From NCBI RefSeq assembly GCF_003577475.1, contig NZ_QPEP01000016.1, positions 1-64,000 on the forward strand: DNA of 64,000 nucleotides. Direction: 5' to 3'. The notes below the pieces were generated by a model. The model ran no database searches and was not told where the DNA came from. It saw only the letters and a list, made by a program, of their open reading frames with translations. Below, piece by piece: positions 35,214-45,008 of this stretch. Both the position numbers and the translations under genes were made by a program. Each line of letters begins with the position of its first letter. The stretch's first letter is position 1. Source of the DNA: Salinibius halmophilus (lineage in GTDB: Bacteria; Pseudomonadota; Gammaproteobacteria; Pseudomonadales; Natronospirillaceae).

Positions 35214-35337
35214 GGGCGGTTCTGCTTGTTTGCTTCGAGGCCGTCACCTGCAGGACGCAGGTGTCGAGCATACAGGGACGTACTTGGTCTGGGGTCGCAC
35301 CCGACCGTGCCGAGGAAGTGAATAAGCAGAGCCGCCC
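35214..35337. repeat. Hairpin element with R1 core (copy b) between mksF and mksE
   Basis: The core (35241-35286) is the inverted copy of 28840-28885 with 2 mismatches in 46. The outer arms (35214-35230 and 35321-35337) pair with each other at 15 of 17 but differ from the arms of copy a. The element fills most of the mksF-mksE gap. Confidence 0.85.
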
Positions 35338-35387
35338 GCAAACCCAGCACGAACCATTGCACTCATTCAGCGATTTATAAGCAGAAT

Positions 35388-36029
35388 ATGATGATAGTTG
35401 AATTAGAACAGCAGTTAGAAAAACTGGACCTAACCCTAAATCAGTTTCGCGATGTGGCCTACCGTTTGTTAGACCAAGGCATCATTGTGCGCTCAGATAG
35501 CGCGACAGAAGAGGCGCTATACGACCTATTTATTCGTCTTGCGCCGCTATTAACTGATTATTTTGATGTGCTGGGCATTCGTTTAATGCACGACGACGTA
35601 TTTGAATTGGTACGAGCTTATCCGCCAAATTCGACCATTCCAGGTGATGCCGAACAACCAGAAGACAATGCTGCTAAACCGCTACGTAAACGGTTAAGTC
35701 AAAATGAAGTGGCCATGTTGCTGGCGCTGCGCTTGGAATATGACCGAGGTATTCGTGAAGCACGTTTGGATGAGCATAATCAGGTGCGCTCATCGCTTGA
35801 GAGTATTTCACTATTGATGCGCCAACAGTTAGACCGCCAGCTGCCCGAGAGCAAGGTTGAGCGTGACCAGTTATTTGCCAATTTACGCCAATTGAAAGTT
35901 ATCAAACTGGCCAGTGATTTTAACGATGGCAACGATCTAGTTTGGATTCGCCCTGCGGTGGTGTCTTTGGTTGCGGATGCCATGGCGTCGGCAAACTCAA
36001 CGGAGCAGGAGGTGACTCATGTTTCTTAA
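35388..36029 (+). CDS. mksE: MksE/JetB-type accessory subunit (DUF4194-like)
   Basis: A 213-residue acidic protein with the DUF4194 character: FRDVAYRLLDQGIIVRSDSATEEALYDLF, then LLTDYFDVLGIRLMHDDVFELVRAYPP and RLSQNEVAMLLALRLEYDR. MksE subunits are tandem winged-helix proteins that bind the kleisin, like MukE. The 3' end overlaps mksB by 11 bp, so it is coupled to that gene. The ATG at 35388 is followed directly by a second ATG; either could start. Confidence 0.85.
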   Translation: MMIVELEQQLEKLDLTLNQFRDVAYRLLDQGIIVRSDSATEEALYDLFIRLAPLLTDYFDVLGIRLMHDDVFELVRAYPPNSTIPGDAEQPEDNAAKPLRKRLSQNEVAMLLALRLEYDRGIREARLDEHNQVRSSLESISLLMRQQLDRQLPESKVERDQLFANLRQLKVIKLASDFNDGNDLVWIRPAVVSLVADAMASANSTEQEVTHVS

Positions 36030-39000
36030 ACAACTGGTATTAATTAACTGGGGCAACCTGCCGAATCGTGTTTTAGATTTTGGCCCGGTCAACTTGTTAT
36101 CTGGTGGTAACGGCTCGGGTAAAACCACTGCGGCGGATGCCATTCAAACAGTAATGACCGCAGCGCATGACACTCTATTTGCCTTTAACCCAGGTCAAGA
36201 AGAGGCCAGTCAGCGCTCGCGTGGGAAACAAGTACGTACGCTCGCCAGTTATGTGCTGGGCTGTGATGATGGTGCTTATGCCCGCCCTAATGGTGCGACT
36301 TGTTACCTAGCTGCCAGCTTTCACCCCACGCAAGGCGAACAGGCACAAGCCTTTACCGCTGTGATGGCGATGGATGCCTTCATTGAAGGCTCTGGTAATC
36401 AGCGTACGGCACGGCTAAAACAACAGCAGTTTTTTATTGTGAATTGTGAGCAAATGGCGCTGGCTGATTTTCAGGAGCAAACGCCACAAGGCCCACAATG
36501 GTTGCCGGTAGCAAAAGTTTTTAAACGTTTGCAAAAAGACTATGGCGAAGTGGAGCGCTGCGACAATAAAAAGCACTACTTGCGCGCCCTGTATGGCGCC
36601 CTGCGCGGTATGCCATCACATGCGATGGGTGAGCGTGAGGCGATGAATGCTGCCAAGGCATTCGCTCGCTTTATGGCCTACAAGCCAGTGAAGTCGGTCA
36701 ACCAGTTTGTTGGGCAAGAAATTCTTGATCCAATCGACTTGGGCGAAGCGATTAAAGAAGTCTCTGAGTTGATGAAGTCGATCAATCGCATCGAAAAGGA
36801 AGCCAAGCGTGTGCGGGCCGCTAGTGACATGTTAACGGCGGCGCATAATGGCATCGAGCGTTATCTTACCGACTGGAGTGGCTGTCGCGCCGATGAACTG
36901 GCCGTGGCCATTGCCAAATACCGTGCCGACCAGCAGGCTTATTTAAAAGCCAAAGCGACGCAGCAAGATATTCAGCAGAATTTGGACTCGCTTGAGCGAC
37001 AAATTGTTGTTGAGCAAAAGCAGTATCAGCAACTAGAAGACGAGCTGCGTGATATTGCCGCTCAACGTCAAGGTTCGCAGCTACACACCAAAGATCAGTT
37101 AGAAACTGAACTGGCCGACGCGAAGCAGGTATTGACCTCATTGCAGCAGCAGTTGCCGCAGCAGTTATTGGCCTTGCAAGCAGGCATAGTTACACTGCAG
37201 GCGCAGAAACCGCAAATTGCGGCCTCGAATGCCATGTTGGCCGACAAGGTTGGCAAACTGCCTGCGCTAGATTTTGATATTAACGACTTGGCTGGTGATG
37301 ACTGGGTGGGTAATGAAAACCTAGTGAATCGCCTGCTTGGTGTGGCGGCCTTAGCTGACCAATACGTTGCCATTGTCGAAGCGCTAGGTGATGCTGATCA
37401 AGGTGTGCTGGCTGATTTGCGCAGTCAAATGCAGCAATCAGAGCAAGGCATAGCAAAAATTCGCGAAAAAATTCAGCGCTTACAAGGCAGTCAGCAAGGC
37501 TCGCAGCGTGGATTGCCAGGTTTTGTTGAAGAAGCATTAGCCTATATTCGCCAGCAGTTACCTCAAGCCAAGCCAGCTGTGTTGGCCGACTTTGTTGAAG
37601 TGCAAGATGCCTCATGGCAGTCGGCTATTGAAGGTTATTTGGCCATGGCACGTTTTGGCATTGTTGTTGACCCAGATTATGAGGTCGAAGCAGCGCAGCT
37701 ATTACGTGACCTGCCGGCTAAAAATCGCGCCCGAGTGATTCAAGGTCAGCAAGCGCGTAAAGATGCCAATCGCCGCCCAGTTGAACAAAACAGCTTGATC
37801 AATCAGCTGGTGATGGACAATGAAACGGTGAAAGCCTACCTGACTGCCAGCTTTGGCAGTGCGGTATTGGTGAACTCCGAAGCTGAGTTGAAAAACACGC
37901 GCCGTGGTTTGACCAAAACCGGAATTGCCACTGGTGGTTATGCCTATTATCGCTGTGATATTGCCGATCGTGATTTGGTGTTTGGTCAATCAGGTCGCGC
38001 TCGCTCACAAGCGGCAGTAGAAGTCCAAATCACCGAACTACAGCAAGATATGCAGCCATTGCTAGCGCACTATAGTGTGCAGCAAGATGCCTATAACCAG
38101 CTGAAGTCTGTCGCTAGGGTGCAGTTGCCAATTGAAGCGTTTTTGGATGCCAAAGAGCGCCAGCGCATTAACCAAAGCCGCTTAGAAGGCTTGGACCTTA
38201 CCGATACGGCAAGCTTGCAGCTGCGTTACGATGAAAAACTCGCGGCGTTGCATGCGCAGCGTGAAAAACTAGATCAAACCATCAGTGAGCGCGGGCGAGC
38301 GCTCGGTAAACTTGAAAGCATTGCTAAGCAGGTTGCCAAGCTCGACGAGCAGCAAGAAGCAACACAAATCATCGCCGAAGATGCTGAAGAGTCGTTAGCA
38401 GCGGTGGCTAAAGCTTGGCCGCAGCTAAAATTGAAGGCGCTTATTAGCGAAGCAACAGAGCGTGCTGATCAGCTTAAACTAGATGCCCTAACCGCGGAAC
38501 TTGAGCAAAAATCACAGTCGCTGCTGAGCACCGTTGTGCAGGTCGACAAGTCGATTGCCCAGTACAATTTGCAGGCCCAAGCGCATGAGCAATTGCTATT
38601 CAACTTGCAAGGGCAGGGCATTGAGAGCCTAGCGTTTTTTGAAGCTGCAGTTGAACTGGAAGCTGAGATCACCCGTTTGCAAACTCAGTTGACCCACAAC
38701 GTGTTGATGGGACGTGAGCAAAGCTTGCATGAGCTGCGCGAGAGCTTCCATTCGGCGTTTGTCACCAACCTTTGCCATGCGGTTTACCGCGCGGTTGAAT
38801 CGGGTAAAGCGCGCCTAGAGCAACTAAATGACGAGTTGCAGCATTACCGTTTTGGTGCCGATAAAGAACGCTTTGAGTTTGGTTGGAGTTGGGTACCAGA
38901 GTTTAAAGAATACTGGCAGTTCCTTGAAGAAATTCGCCAAAACCCAAGTTTGGGTGAGCGCAATAGCCTGTTTGATGTGGCGTTATCAGCCAGTGCACAA

Positions 39001-39573
39001 AAGGTGCTCGACAAGTGGATGGACATGTTGCTGTCGGACAACGAGCAGCAAGCCATGGCGGAGCTGGCGCGTATCTCGGATTACCGTAATTACCGCAACT
39101 ATGAGATCTATAAGATACCAGAAGGCAAGCAGCCAATTGCGCTATCGCAGTACGGTACGGGCTCGGGTGGTCAGCTCGAAACACCGGCTTATATCATCCG
39201 TTCGGCAGCGGTCACGAGCGCCTTTGGTTTTGATCAAGGCGATTCGCACCTGCGTATGGTGCTGGTCGATGAAGCCTTCTCGAAGATGGATGAAACCCGC
39301 TCTCGTGAAGTGATCGACTACCTGACTAAAACCCAGGGTTTGCAGCTGCTGTTCATTATGCCAACCAGTAAAGCAGGGCCATATAAAGACGTGGTCTCGC
39401 ACCAGTTTGTCTTTAGCAAAGTGCCAGGTTCGCAGCCGGTCGGTGAGCTGACTTCAACGGTTTTGCTTGACCGCCAGCGCTTTAATCAAGACAAAATCAA
39501 GGTGCTATGGGCGCAGCATCGCAAAGTGTTGCGCAGGCAAGCCGAGCTTGAGTTTATGGAGAGTTTTGCTTAA
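36019..39573 (+). CDS. mksB: MksB/JetC-type SMC-like ATPase
   Basis: A 1184-residue condensin ATPase. The N-terminal half-ATPase has Walker A GGNGSGKT at 29-36. Long coiled coils follow (e.g. LERQIVVEQKQYQQLEDELRD), with a hinge in the middle around residues 500-650. The C-terminal half has the ABC signature SGGQ at 1049-1052 and Walker B VLVDEAF with Asp1084-Glu1085. MksBEF condenses chromosomes in Pseudomonas, and the related JetABCD (Wadjet) closes circular plasmid DNA for cleavage by JetD. No JetD nuclease gene follows here, so a chromosome role is more likely. Confidence 0.93.
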   Translation: MFLKQLVLINWGNLPNRVLDFGPVNLLSGGNGSGKTTAADAIQTVMTAAHDTLFAFNPGQEEASQRSRGKQVRTLASYVLGCDDGAYARPNGATCYLAASFHPTQGEQAQAFTAVMAMDAFIEGSGNQRTARLKQQQFFIVNCEQMALADFQEQTPQGPQWLPVAKVFKRLQKDYGEVERCDNKKHYLRALYGALRGMPSHAMGEREAMNAAKAFARFMAYKPVKSVNQFVGQEILDPIDLGEAIKEVSELMKSINRIEKEAKRVRAASDMLTAAHNGIERYLTDWSGCRADELAVAIAKYRADQQAYLKAKATQQDIQQNLDSLERQIVVEQKQYQQLEDELRDIAAQRQGSQLHTKDQLETELADAKQVLTSLQQQLPQQLLALQAGIVTLQAQKPQIAASNAMLADKVGKLPALDFDINDLAGDDWVGNENLVNRLLGVAALADQYVAIVEALGDADQGVLADLRSQMQQSEQGIAKIREKIQRLQGSQQGSQRGLPGFVEEALAYIRQQLPQAKPAVLADFVEVQDASWQSAIEGYLAMARFGIVVDPDYEVEAAQLLRDLPAKNRARVIQGQQARKDANRRPVEQNSLINQLVMDNETVKAYLTASFGSAVLVNSEAELKNTRRGLTKTGIATGGYAYYRCDIADRDLVFGQSGRARSQAAVEVQITELQQDMQPLLAHYSVQQDAYNQLKSVARVQLPIEAFLDAKERQRINQSRLEGLDLTDTASLQLRYDEKLAALHAQREKLDQTISERGRALGKLESIAKQVAKLDEQQEATQIIAEDAEESLAAVAKAWPQLKLKALISEATERADQLKLDALTAELEQKSQSLLSTVVQVDKSIAQYNLQAQAHEQLLFNLQGQGIESLAFFEAAVELEAEITRLQTQLTHNVLMGREQSLHELRESFHSAFVTNLCHAVYRAVESGKARLEQLNDELQHYRFGADKERFEFGWSWVPEFKEYWQFLEEIRQNPSLGERNSLFDVALSASAQKVLDKWMDMLLSDNEQQAMAELARISDYRNYRNYEIYKIPEGKQPIALSQYGTGSGGQLETPAYIIRSAAVTSAFGFDQGDSHLRMVLVDEAFSKMDETRSREVIDYLTKTQGLQLLFIMPTSKAGPYKDVVSHQFVFSKVPGSQPVGELTSTVLLDRQRFNQDKIKVLWAQHRKVLRRQAELEFMESFA

Positions 39574-39606
39574 GGCGCCATGTGTTGGCGGTGATCTATA
39601 AAATAT

Positions 39607-39698
39607 CGTAGGTTGTACGACAGGGTGTTTATCCTGTCGGACAACATGTATCGCCGCCGGTCATTGTTTCCCCGAAGCTTGAGTTCGTGAAACCTAGG
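39607..39698. repeat. R2 structured repeat, copy 1
   Basis: A 92-bp unit begins CGTAGGTTGTA and ends GTGAAACCTAGG, so its ends can pair. Hairpin A is CGACAGG/CCTGTCG around GTGTTTAT, hairpin B is CGAA/TTCG. It lies 34 bp after mksB. A second copy follows directly (39709-39796). Confidence 0.8.
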
Positions 39699-39708
39699 CC
39701 TCTACTTA

Positions 39709-39796
39709 GTAGGTTGTACGGCAGGTGTTTTTCTGCCGGGCAACATAAAGCGTCACCAATCAATGTTTCCCGAACATTCTGTTCGTGAAACCTACG
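39709..39796. repeat. R2 structured repeat, copy 2
   Basis: An 88-bp unit with the same plan as copy 1. Hairpin A is CGGCAG/CTGCCG around GTGTTTTT and hairpin B is CGAAC/GTTCG, ending GTGAAACCTACG. The stems differ from copy 1 but remain paired, and the loops and closing segments are conserved. The remaining 133 bp up to msrAB contain nothing else that I recognise. Confidence 0.8.
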
Positions 39797-39929
39797 ATTT
39801 TGTCCTTAAGCAAAATTACCGCAGCCAAATAAGTAACTCCCCTCACAGACAGGCTCATCATCCTGCTGCATAATTAAGGCAAATTAAGATTGTTTGCGTA
39901 TAACTTTGCATTAGCAACACGAGGTGGGT

Positions 39930-41036
39930 ATGAGGAAGTTAATCATTGCAACGTTAGTAGCGCTCATGAGCGTTTCAGCGATGTCGGAAGACGAGCTGGC
40001 AACTTTTGGCGGTGGCTGTTTTTGGTGTATGGAGCCGCCTTACGAGCTGCTAGATGGCGTTAAACAAGTCATTTCTGGGTTTAGTGGTGGTGATATTGCC
40101 AACCCAAATTATTACGATGTGGTGGACGGCAAAACTAAACACCGTGAAGTGGTGCAAATTACGTTCGACCCTGAAGTAGTCAGCTATGCTGAACTTTTGA
40201 ACATCTATTGGCGCCAATTCGATCCAACTGATGCCGGTGGCTCTTTTGTTGACCGAGGTCGCCACTATACCTCAGCAATTTATACGCATAGCGAAGAGCA
40301 GCAGAGGCTTGCCGAGCGCTCACGCGATTTGTTGCAAGCCAGTGGTATCATTGATGGCGAAATTGTCACGGTGATCGAGCCGTTTAAGAGTTTTTATCCA
40401 GCTGGTGACGTTCACCAAAACTATTACCTAAGAAACTCTTTCCGCTACAAGTTGTATCGTTCGCGTTCTGGTCGTGACGATTATATTTTCAGTGTTTGGG
40501 GGCGCGATGATGCCATTATGGACAAGCAGTTTATGCAAGAATTGCTTGCGCCGACAGCTGCCAGTGCACCTGCTAATGCTTGGCGCGAGCGCTTTGCTGA
40601 TTACCAGCGTCCAAGCGATGACGAGCTTCGTGAGCAGCTAACCGATCTTCAATATAAGGTCATTGTTAAAGACGGTACCGAGCGTGCATTTAATAACGAA
40701 TACTGGGACAACAAAGCACCAGGAATTTATGTTGACCGCGTTTCGGGGGAGCCGTTATTTAGTTCTACCGACAAGTATCGATCTGGTACTGGCTGGCCTA
40801 GTTTTACCCAGCCATTGCCTGGCGTTCAGCTCGTTGAAAAAGAGGATCGATCATTATTTATGGTGCGTACAGAGATTCGCAGTGAGTTTGCCGACTCCCA
40901 TTTAGGGCATGTTTTTAACGACGGACCTGAACCAACTGGTCTACGCTATTGTATGAACTCTGCTGCAATGAGATTCATTCCTGCAGCTGAGCTGGATGAT
41001 GCAGGATACGGCGAGTTTAGTTATCTGTTTGATTAA
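39930..41036 (+). CDS. msrAB: Periplasmic MsrA-MsrB fusion, methionine sulfoxide reductase
   Basis: A 368-residue bifunctional reductase repairing both S- and R-methionine sulfoxide. A signal peptide (about 1-18) shows export. The MsrA domain carries [13 protein letters not shown] with catalytic Cys30. The MsrB domain covers about 225-360 and has [34 protein letters not shown] and the catalytic Cys in [12 protein letters not shown] near residue 344. The zinc CxxC pairs of many MsrB are absent. No thioredoxin-like domain is attached, so electrons must come from another periplasmic donor such as the DsbD system. The ATG at 39930 has GAGG upstream. Confidence 0.94.
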   Translation: MRKLIIATLVALMSVSAMSEDELATFGGGCFWCMEPPYELLDGVKQVISGFSGGDIANPNYYDVVDGKTKHREVVQITFDPEVVSYAELLNIYWRQFDPTDAGGSFVDRGRHYTSAIYTHSEEQQRLAERSRDLLQASGIIDGEIVTVIEPFKSFYPAGDVHQNYYLRNSFRYKLYRSRSGRDDYIFSVWGRDDAIMDKQFMQELLAPTAASAPANAWRERFADYQRPSDDELREQLTDLQYKVIVKDGTERAFNNEYWDNKAPGIYVDRVSGEPLFSSTDKYRSGTGWPSFTQPLPGVQLVEKEDRSLFMVRTEIRSEFADSHLGHVFNDGPEPTGLRYCMNSAAMRFIPAAELDDAGYGEFSYLFD

Positions 41037-41077
41037 ACCAGTCTTGGCCCTGCATAACAGAATTCTTGGGGGGTGTT

Positions 41078-43054
41078 ATGCGGGGCTTGAGCGTCGTTCA
41101 AAGAATTGTTATCGGTTTTGGCTTGCTGGGTGGTTTATTAACTGCCATAGGGCTGCTTTCGCTATCCTCAATAACTCAAATTGTGGCAAAAAATGACTCG
41201 GCGTATTTTGAGTTATTACCTTTTGTTGAACAGTCGCAAGTGGTGCCGCAAGAGCTCTATCAGCTGCAAAACGATCTAACAGGTTACCTGTTTGAAGTTC
41301 CCCCCAGTGAAAGCACCCGCAATCGCATCATCGCTTCGCAACAACAACTTGTCGCCAGTTACGATGAGCTCGTCGCCAAAACCCCCAGCTCTTTTACTAG
41401 TAGGCAAGCACTCAGTGAACTAAAAACGCCAGTCAACGCCACGCAAGGTCAGGTCGAAAATATCATTGCCACGGTAAATAACTTAAGGGTGCTTGAGGCG
41501 AGAGAAATCCAACTACTCAACGAGTTTACCTCTCTTTGGCAAGGCATGTTATCAGACTCCCAGCGTTTACAAGTAGGTGCCAGCAGCGCTGCTGCACGTG
41601 GCTATCGCCAGTTCGACCGCTTAGCGCAACCAGTGGTGGAATTTGCCGAAACATTGGCGCAAGCCAGCTCGATAGAGGATATCGATAATGGTGGGTTGCT
41701 GCGCTCGTTTGAGTCAATGCAAGCTGTTATTGATCGCATCGAATCACAAGGCGCTTCGACTGAACAACTGGTGCAAATGCGCGCAGTTCTAGGAAATTTT
41801 TTAACGGGTGATGAGGGGTTTGCTAGTACCCAGTTGGCAGTGTTTGAAAAACAAGCTCAGTTGTTAACCCTGCTAGGGCAGTGGGAGGCAACCATTGCTC
41901 AAACTGAGACTATGATTGCCAGTATTAGCGACTCCGTGTCGGATTATGCTGCAACGCAGCAAATGGATGGCCAGCAAACTGCAGCGAGCGCGAGAGCCTA
42001 TACACTTGCTGGTATCGCGGTAGCCATTATTGCAGCACTTCTAATTGGTTGGCGGTCAATTATGAGTATTCGTAATCCACTTGAAGCGAGTCTTAGAGCG
42101 CTGCAGCAAGTGAGCAAAGGCGACTTTACTGTTCGCCTTGCTGCATCTGGGCGAGATGAGTTCAGTCGCATTGGTCGCTATGTCAATGAACTCAGCGAAG
42201 AGCTGTCGGCATCTATTACTGAGCTTAGAAAAAATGCCACAGCGCTCGCCGATTCTGCTTCGCAGTCAAAACAGCAAGCGGCTACGTCACAACAACAAGC
42301 TGGCCATCAAAAAGATCAAGCGCAGTCGATCGCCACGGCAATCAATGAGATGGAATCGGCCGTTTCGGAAGTTGCCAAGTCAACCAATGAGACACGCCAT
42401 GAAGTTGAGAATGCAAAAACACTTGCCAATAACGGTGAGCAGGCAATGCAAAGTAATATTGCCACGATCAATGAGTTAGATGGTAAGGTGCATGCGGCTA
42501 ACGATGTGATTAGTAAGTTAGCTGAACAAACCGCACAAATTACCAATATTTTGGATGTCATTGGTGGTATCGCTGAACAGACCAATCTGCTTGCATTAAA
42601 CGCTGCCATTGAGGCAGCTCGTGCTGGCGAGTCTGGCAGAGGGTTTGCTGTGGTTGCCGATGAAGTGCGAAGTCTTGCCGATAAAACCAACCAGTCTACG
42701 GCCGAAATTCAAAGCATGATTACGTCATTAACGGCGGCCAGTGAACAGGCTAAGAGTTATATGGATGCCGCTGCGGCATCTATGGTGGTGTGTGTGGAGC
42801 AATCTGAAATTACTTCAAAAGCGATGCATGACATCGATCAAGCGATGGCTGTTGTTCAAGATATGTCGACGCAAATTGCCACGGCTGCAGAGCAACAAAC
42901 GTTGGTTGCCAGCGAAATTAATCGAAACGTGGTAGATGTTGCTGACCTGGCAGAGCAGGCTTATCAAAGAGCCATATCAGGAAGTGAATCAAGTCAGTAC
43001 GTGAGTGATTTAGCTGCTCAGCAGAACAAATTAATGGAAAAATTTAACTGTTGA
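41078..43054 (+). CDS. Methyl-accepting chemotaxis protein
   Basis: A 658-residue chemoreceptor. TM1 is at about 6-28 ([20 protein letters not shown]) and a large helical periplasmic sensor runs to about residue 305. TM2 is [19 protein letters not shown]. The HAMP domain is next ([21 protein letters not shown]). The cytoplasmic coiled coil has the conserved tip [21 protein letters not shown]. No C-terminal CheR-tethering pentapeptide is seen (ends LMEKFNC). GGGG before the ATG at 41078 decides the start. The ligand is unknown. Confidence 0.95.
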   Translation: MRGLSVVQRIVIGFGLLGGLLTAIGLLSLSSITQIVAKNDSAYFELLPFVEQSQVVPQELYQLQNDLTGYLFEVPPSESTRNRIIASQQQLVASYDELVAKTPSSFTSRQALSELKTPVNATQGQVENIIATVNNLRVLEAREIQLLNEFTSLWQGMLSDSQRLQVGASSAAARGYRQFDRLAQPVVEFAETLAQASSIEDIDNGGLLRSFESMQAVIDRIESQGASTEQLVQMRAVLGNFLTGDEGFASTQLAVFEKQAQLLTLLGQWEATIAQTETMIASISDSVSDYAATQQMDGQQTAASARAYTLAGIAVAIIAALLIGWRSIMSIRNPLEASLRALQQVSKGDFTVRLAASGRDEFSRIGRYVNELSEELSASITELRKNATALADSASQSKQQAATSQQQAGHQKDQAQSIATAINEMESAVSEVAKSTNETRHEVENAKTLANNGEQAMQSNIATINELDGKVHAANDVISKLAEQTAQITNILDVIGGIAEQTNLLALNAAIEAARAGESGRGFAVVADEVRSLADKTNQSTAEIQSMITSLTAASEQAKSYMDAAAASMVVCVEQSEITSKAMHDIDQAMAVVQDMSTQIATAAEQQTLVASEINRNVVDVADLAEQAYQRAISGSESSQYVSDLAAQQNKLMEKFNC

Positions 43055-43137
43055 TATGTTAATTTATGCAACCGATCAAGGGCGGTAGCCAAAAATAGCC
43101 TATCTCTCACGCGTTATGAATGAATGCCGCCTTACTC

Positions 43138-43205
43138 GTCTTGCAATCAATGTCTGCAAGACTTGATTGCAATGATAGTGACTTGTTAGTGTCACATTAT
43201 CATCA
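43138..43205 (+). promoter_or_regulatory. Tandem hairpins in the leader of the cysC operon
   Basis: TTGCAATCAA (43141-43150) pairs with TTGATTGCAA (43163-43172), and inside it GTCT pairs with AGAC. A competing pairing GTCTTGCA (43138-43145) with TGCAAGAC (43155-43162) is possible. A second hairpin, GATA-GTGAC with GTCAC-TATC, follows at about 43175-43204. The cysC ATG is 42 bp further on. Confidence 0.5.
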
Positions 43206-43246
43206 CACTTTAACGTCATTCTGCGTAGCGTAGTAAGGAGATAAGC

Positions 43247-43867
43247 ATGCGCGAAAATTTGACATACCACGCAGCTGAGATTAGCAAAGCTCAGCGTGCC
43301 GCCCAAAAAGGCCAGCAAGCCTGTGTGCTCTGGTTTACTGGTTTGAGCGGTGCAGGGAAGTCAACCATCAGCAATATGGTCGAAGCGGAGTTGTTCCGCC
43401 AAGGTCATCATAGTTATTTACTTGACGGCGACAATGTTCGTCTTGGGTTGAATGCTGATCTAAGCTTTTCCGATTCGGATCGAAAAGAAAACATTCGCCG
43501 AGTAGGAGAGGTTGCCAAGCTAATGAGCGATGCTGGCCTCATCGTATTATCTGCATTTATTTCACCGTTCGCGAGTGAAAGGCAAATGGTACGTGACCGG
43601 TTTGAACAAGGTGAGTTCATTGAAATTCATATTGATACACCATTGTCTGAGTGCGAAAAGCGTGACCCAAAAGGGTTGTATCGTAAAGCACGGGCTGGGT
43701 TAATTAAGAACTTCACTGGTATCGACTCGAGCTATGAGCCGCCAGTTAACCCAGAAGTTTATTTGGACGGTAGTCAGTTCACTGCCGAACAATGTGCGCA
43801 AAAGGTAGTGGAGTATCTAACGATCAATGGATGGCTAAAGCCTAAGCCTTTACGAGCAGTAAAATGA
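43247..43867 (+). CDS. cysC: Adenylyl-sulfate (APS) kinase CysC
   Basis: A 206-residue kinase making PAPS from APS and ATP. Walker A GLSGAGKS is at 32-39. [36 protein letters not shown] and [15 protein letters not shown] follow, then [21 protein letters not shown]. No cysD, cysN, cysH or other sulfate assimilation genes are near, and the sulfotransferase gene overlaps its end (ATGA). The context therefore points to PAPS supply for sulfation rather than cysteine synthesis. AAGGAG lies 7 bases upstream of the ATG. Confidence 0.95.
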   Translation: MRENLTYHAAEISKAQRAAQKGQQACVLWFTGLSGAGKSTISNMVEAELFRQGHHSYLLDGDNVRLGLNADLSFSDSDRKENIRRVGEVAKLMSDAGLIVLSAFISPFASERQMVRDRFEQGEFIEIHIDTPLSECEKRDPKGLYRKARAGLIKNFTGIDSSYEPPVNPEVYLDGSQFTAEQCAQKVVEYLTINGWLKPKPLRAVK

Positions 43868-45006
43868 ACATCATCCTATTAGCGATTGCGCCTTTTTTTT
43901 TACTCTTCACATTAATTAAAGCGCTACCCAGTGCTGGCATTAAGTGTTTACCAAAAAGATTAGTTCTGTTTTCGCTAGTATGGATTGCGCTGAGCGCATT
44001 GAATGTTGTTCACATTATTGGTTTTATTTTGGATGCACTGCTGTTTCGCAAGGCACGGCAGCTGCCTGTAAAGGCGCCAGTATTTGTTTTGGGAGTGCCG
44101 CGCAGCGGCACTACTTTTTTGCAACGAGTGCTGGCTAATGATGCGTCATTAACAACCCTTAGAACGTGGGAATGTATTTTGGCGCCATCGATCAGCGAGC
44201 GCTATTTCTGGCAAGCAGTTGCTTTTCTGGGTCGACCTTTTGTTGGTTTAGTAGAGCGAGCACAGCAACGGCTGTTTGTTCGCATGGATAACATCCATAC
44301 CATTCGCTTGGATGAGCCAGAAGAAGACTTCCTGTTATTTTTATCTATCCACGCTTGTTTTTTACTGTTCGTACTGGCGCCAAATAGCAAGTACATATGG
44401 CAACTCAGTCAGTTTGACCAACAACTACCGGCTTGGTGGCGCCGTTTGGTCATGCAGTACTATTATAGTTGTTTGCAGAAGCATTTATATTTCCATGGTT
44501 CTGACCTAAGGATTTTATCGAAAAACCCATCTTTCACGTCAATGATGACCAGCCTGAGTCAAACGTTCCCTGATGCAAAGTTTATCGCCTGTACTCGTGA
44601 TCCGGAAACGGTCGTTGCTTCGCAGCTTAGCTCGTTAAAGCCTTCTGTGGCCTTATTTGCAAGCATGGCGACGTTTAAGCAAATTCAGCAACCTCTTCTG
44701 AATTCGCTAGCAGCCTATTATGAAATTGTCGCGCACTGGGCATCGCAACCCAATTGTGTGCTGGTACCAATGAGCCAAATTAAAACGGAACTGGTAAGTA
44801 CTACTAAGGCTATTTATCAGTTCTGTCATCTAGAAGTTACAGATGCTTTCGCTGAGCAGCTTGAGCAACAAGCGCAAGCCTCGCGACAGTACAGTAGTGG
44901 CCACCAATACAGCTTGTTGGAATACCACATTGGCGAAGACGACATACGGCGTTTTTTTATGCCAGCATGGCGTCAGCATCAAGCACTTAGCATGCAAGGA
45001 GCGTAA
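43864..45006 (+). CDS. Membrane-anchored sulfotransferase
   Basis: A 380-residue protein with two N-terminal hydrophobic helices (about 2-20 and 33-58). A PAPS-dependent sulfotransferase domain follows. The 5'-phosphosulfate loop GVPRSGTTF is at 77-85. The 3'-phosphate site [18 protein letters not shown] is near 236-253, with Arg and Ser as expected. The acceptor cannot be read from sequence, but the coupling to cysC upstream and to the GT4 and deacetylase genes downstream suggests sulfation of a sugar-bearing lipid or glycan at the membrane. Confidence 0.88.
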   Translation: MNIILLAIAPFFLLFTLIKALPSAGIKCLPKRLVLFSLVWIALSALNVVHIIGFILDALLFRKARQLPVKAPVFVLGVPRSGTTFLQRVLANDASLTTLRTWECILAPSISERYFWQAVAFLGRPFVGLVERAQQRLFVRMDNIHTIRLDEPEEDFLLFLSIHACFLLFVLAPNSKYIWQLSQFDQQLPAWWRRLVMQYYYSCLQKHLYFHGSDLRILSKNPSFTSMMTSLSQTFPDAKFIACTRDPETVVASQLSSLKPSVALFASMATFKQIQQPLLNSLAAYYEIVAHWASQPNCVLVPMSQIKTELVSTTKAIYQFCHLEVTDAFAEQLEQQAQASRQYSSGHQYSLLEYHIGEDDIRRFFMPAWRQHQALSMQGA

Positions 45007-45008
45007 AG

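Noticed and set aside
33756-39573. Full Wadjet (JetABCD) anti-plasmid system
   Set aside because: JetD is not next to the set; the following genes are repeats and msrAB. Called MksFEB instead.
43081-43131. A further R1-like hairpin (GGCGG ... CCGCC) after the chemoreceptor gene
   Set aside because: Only five base pairs match and the R1 core is absent.
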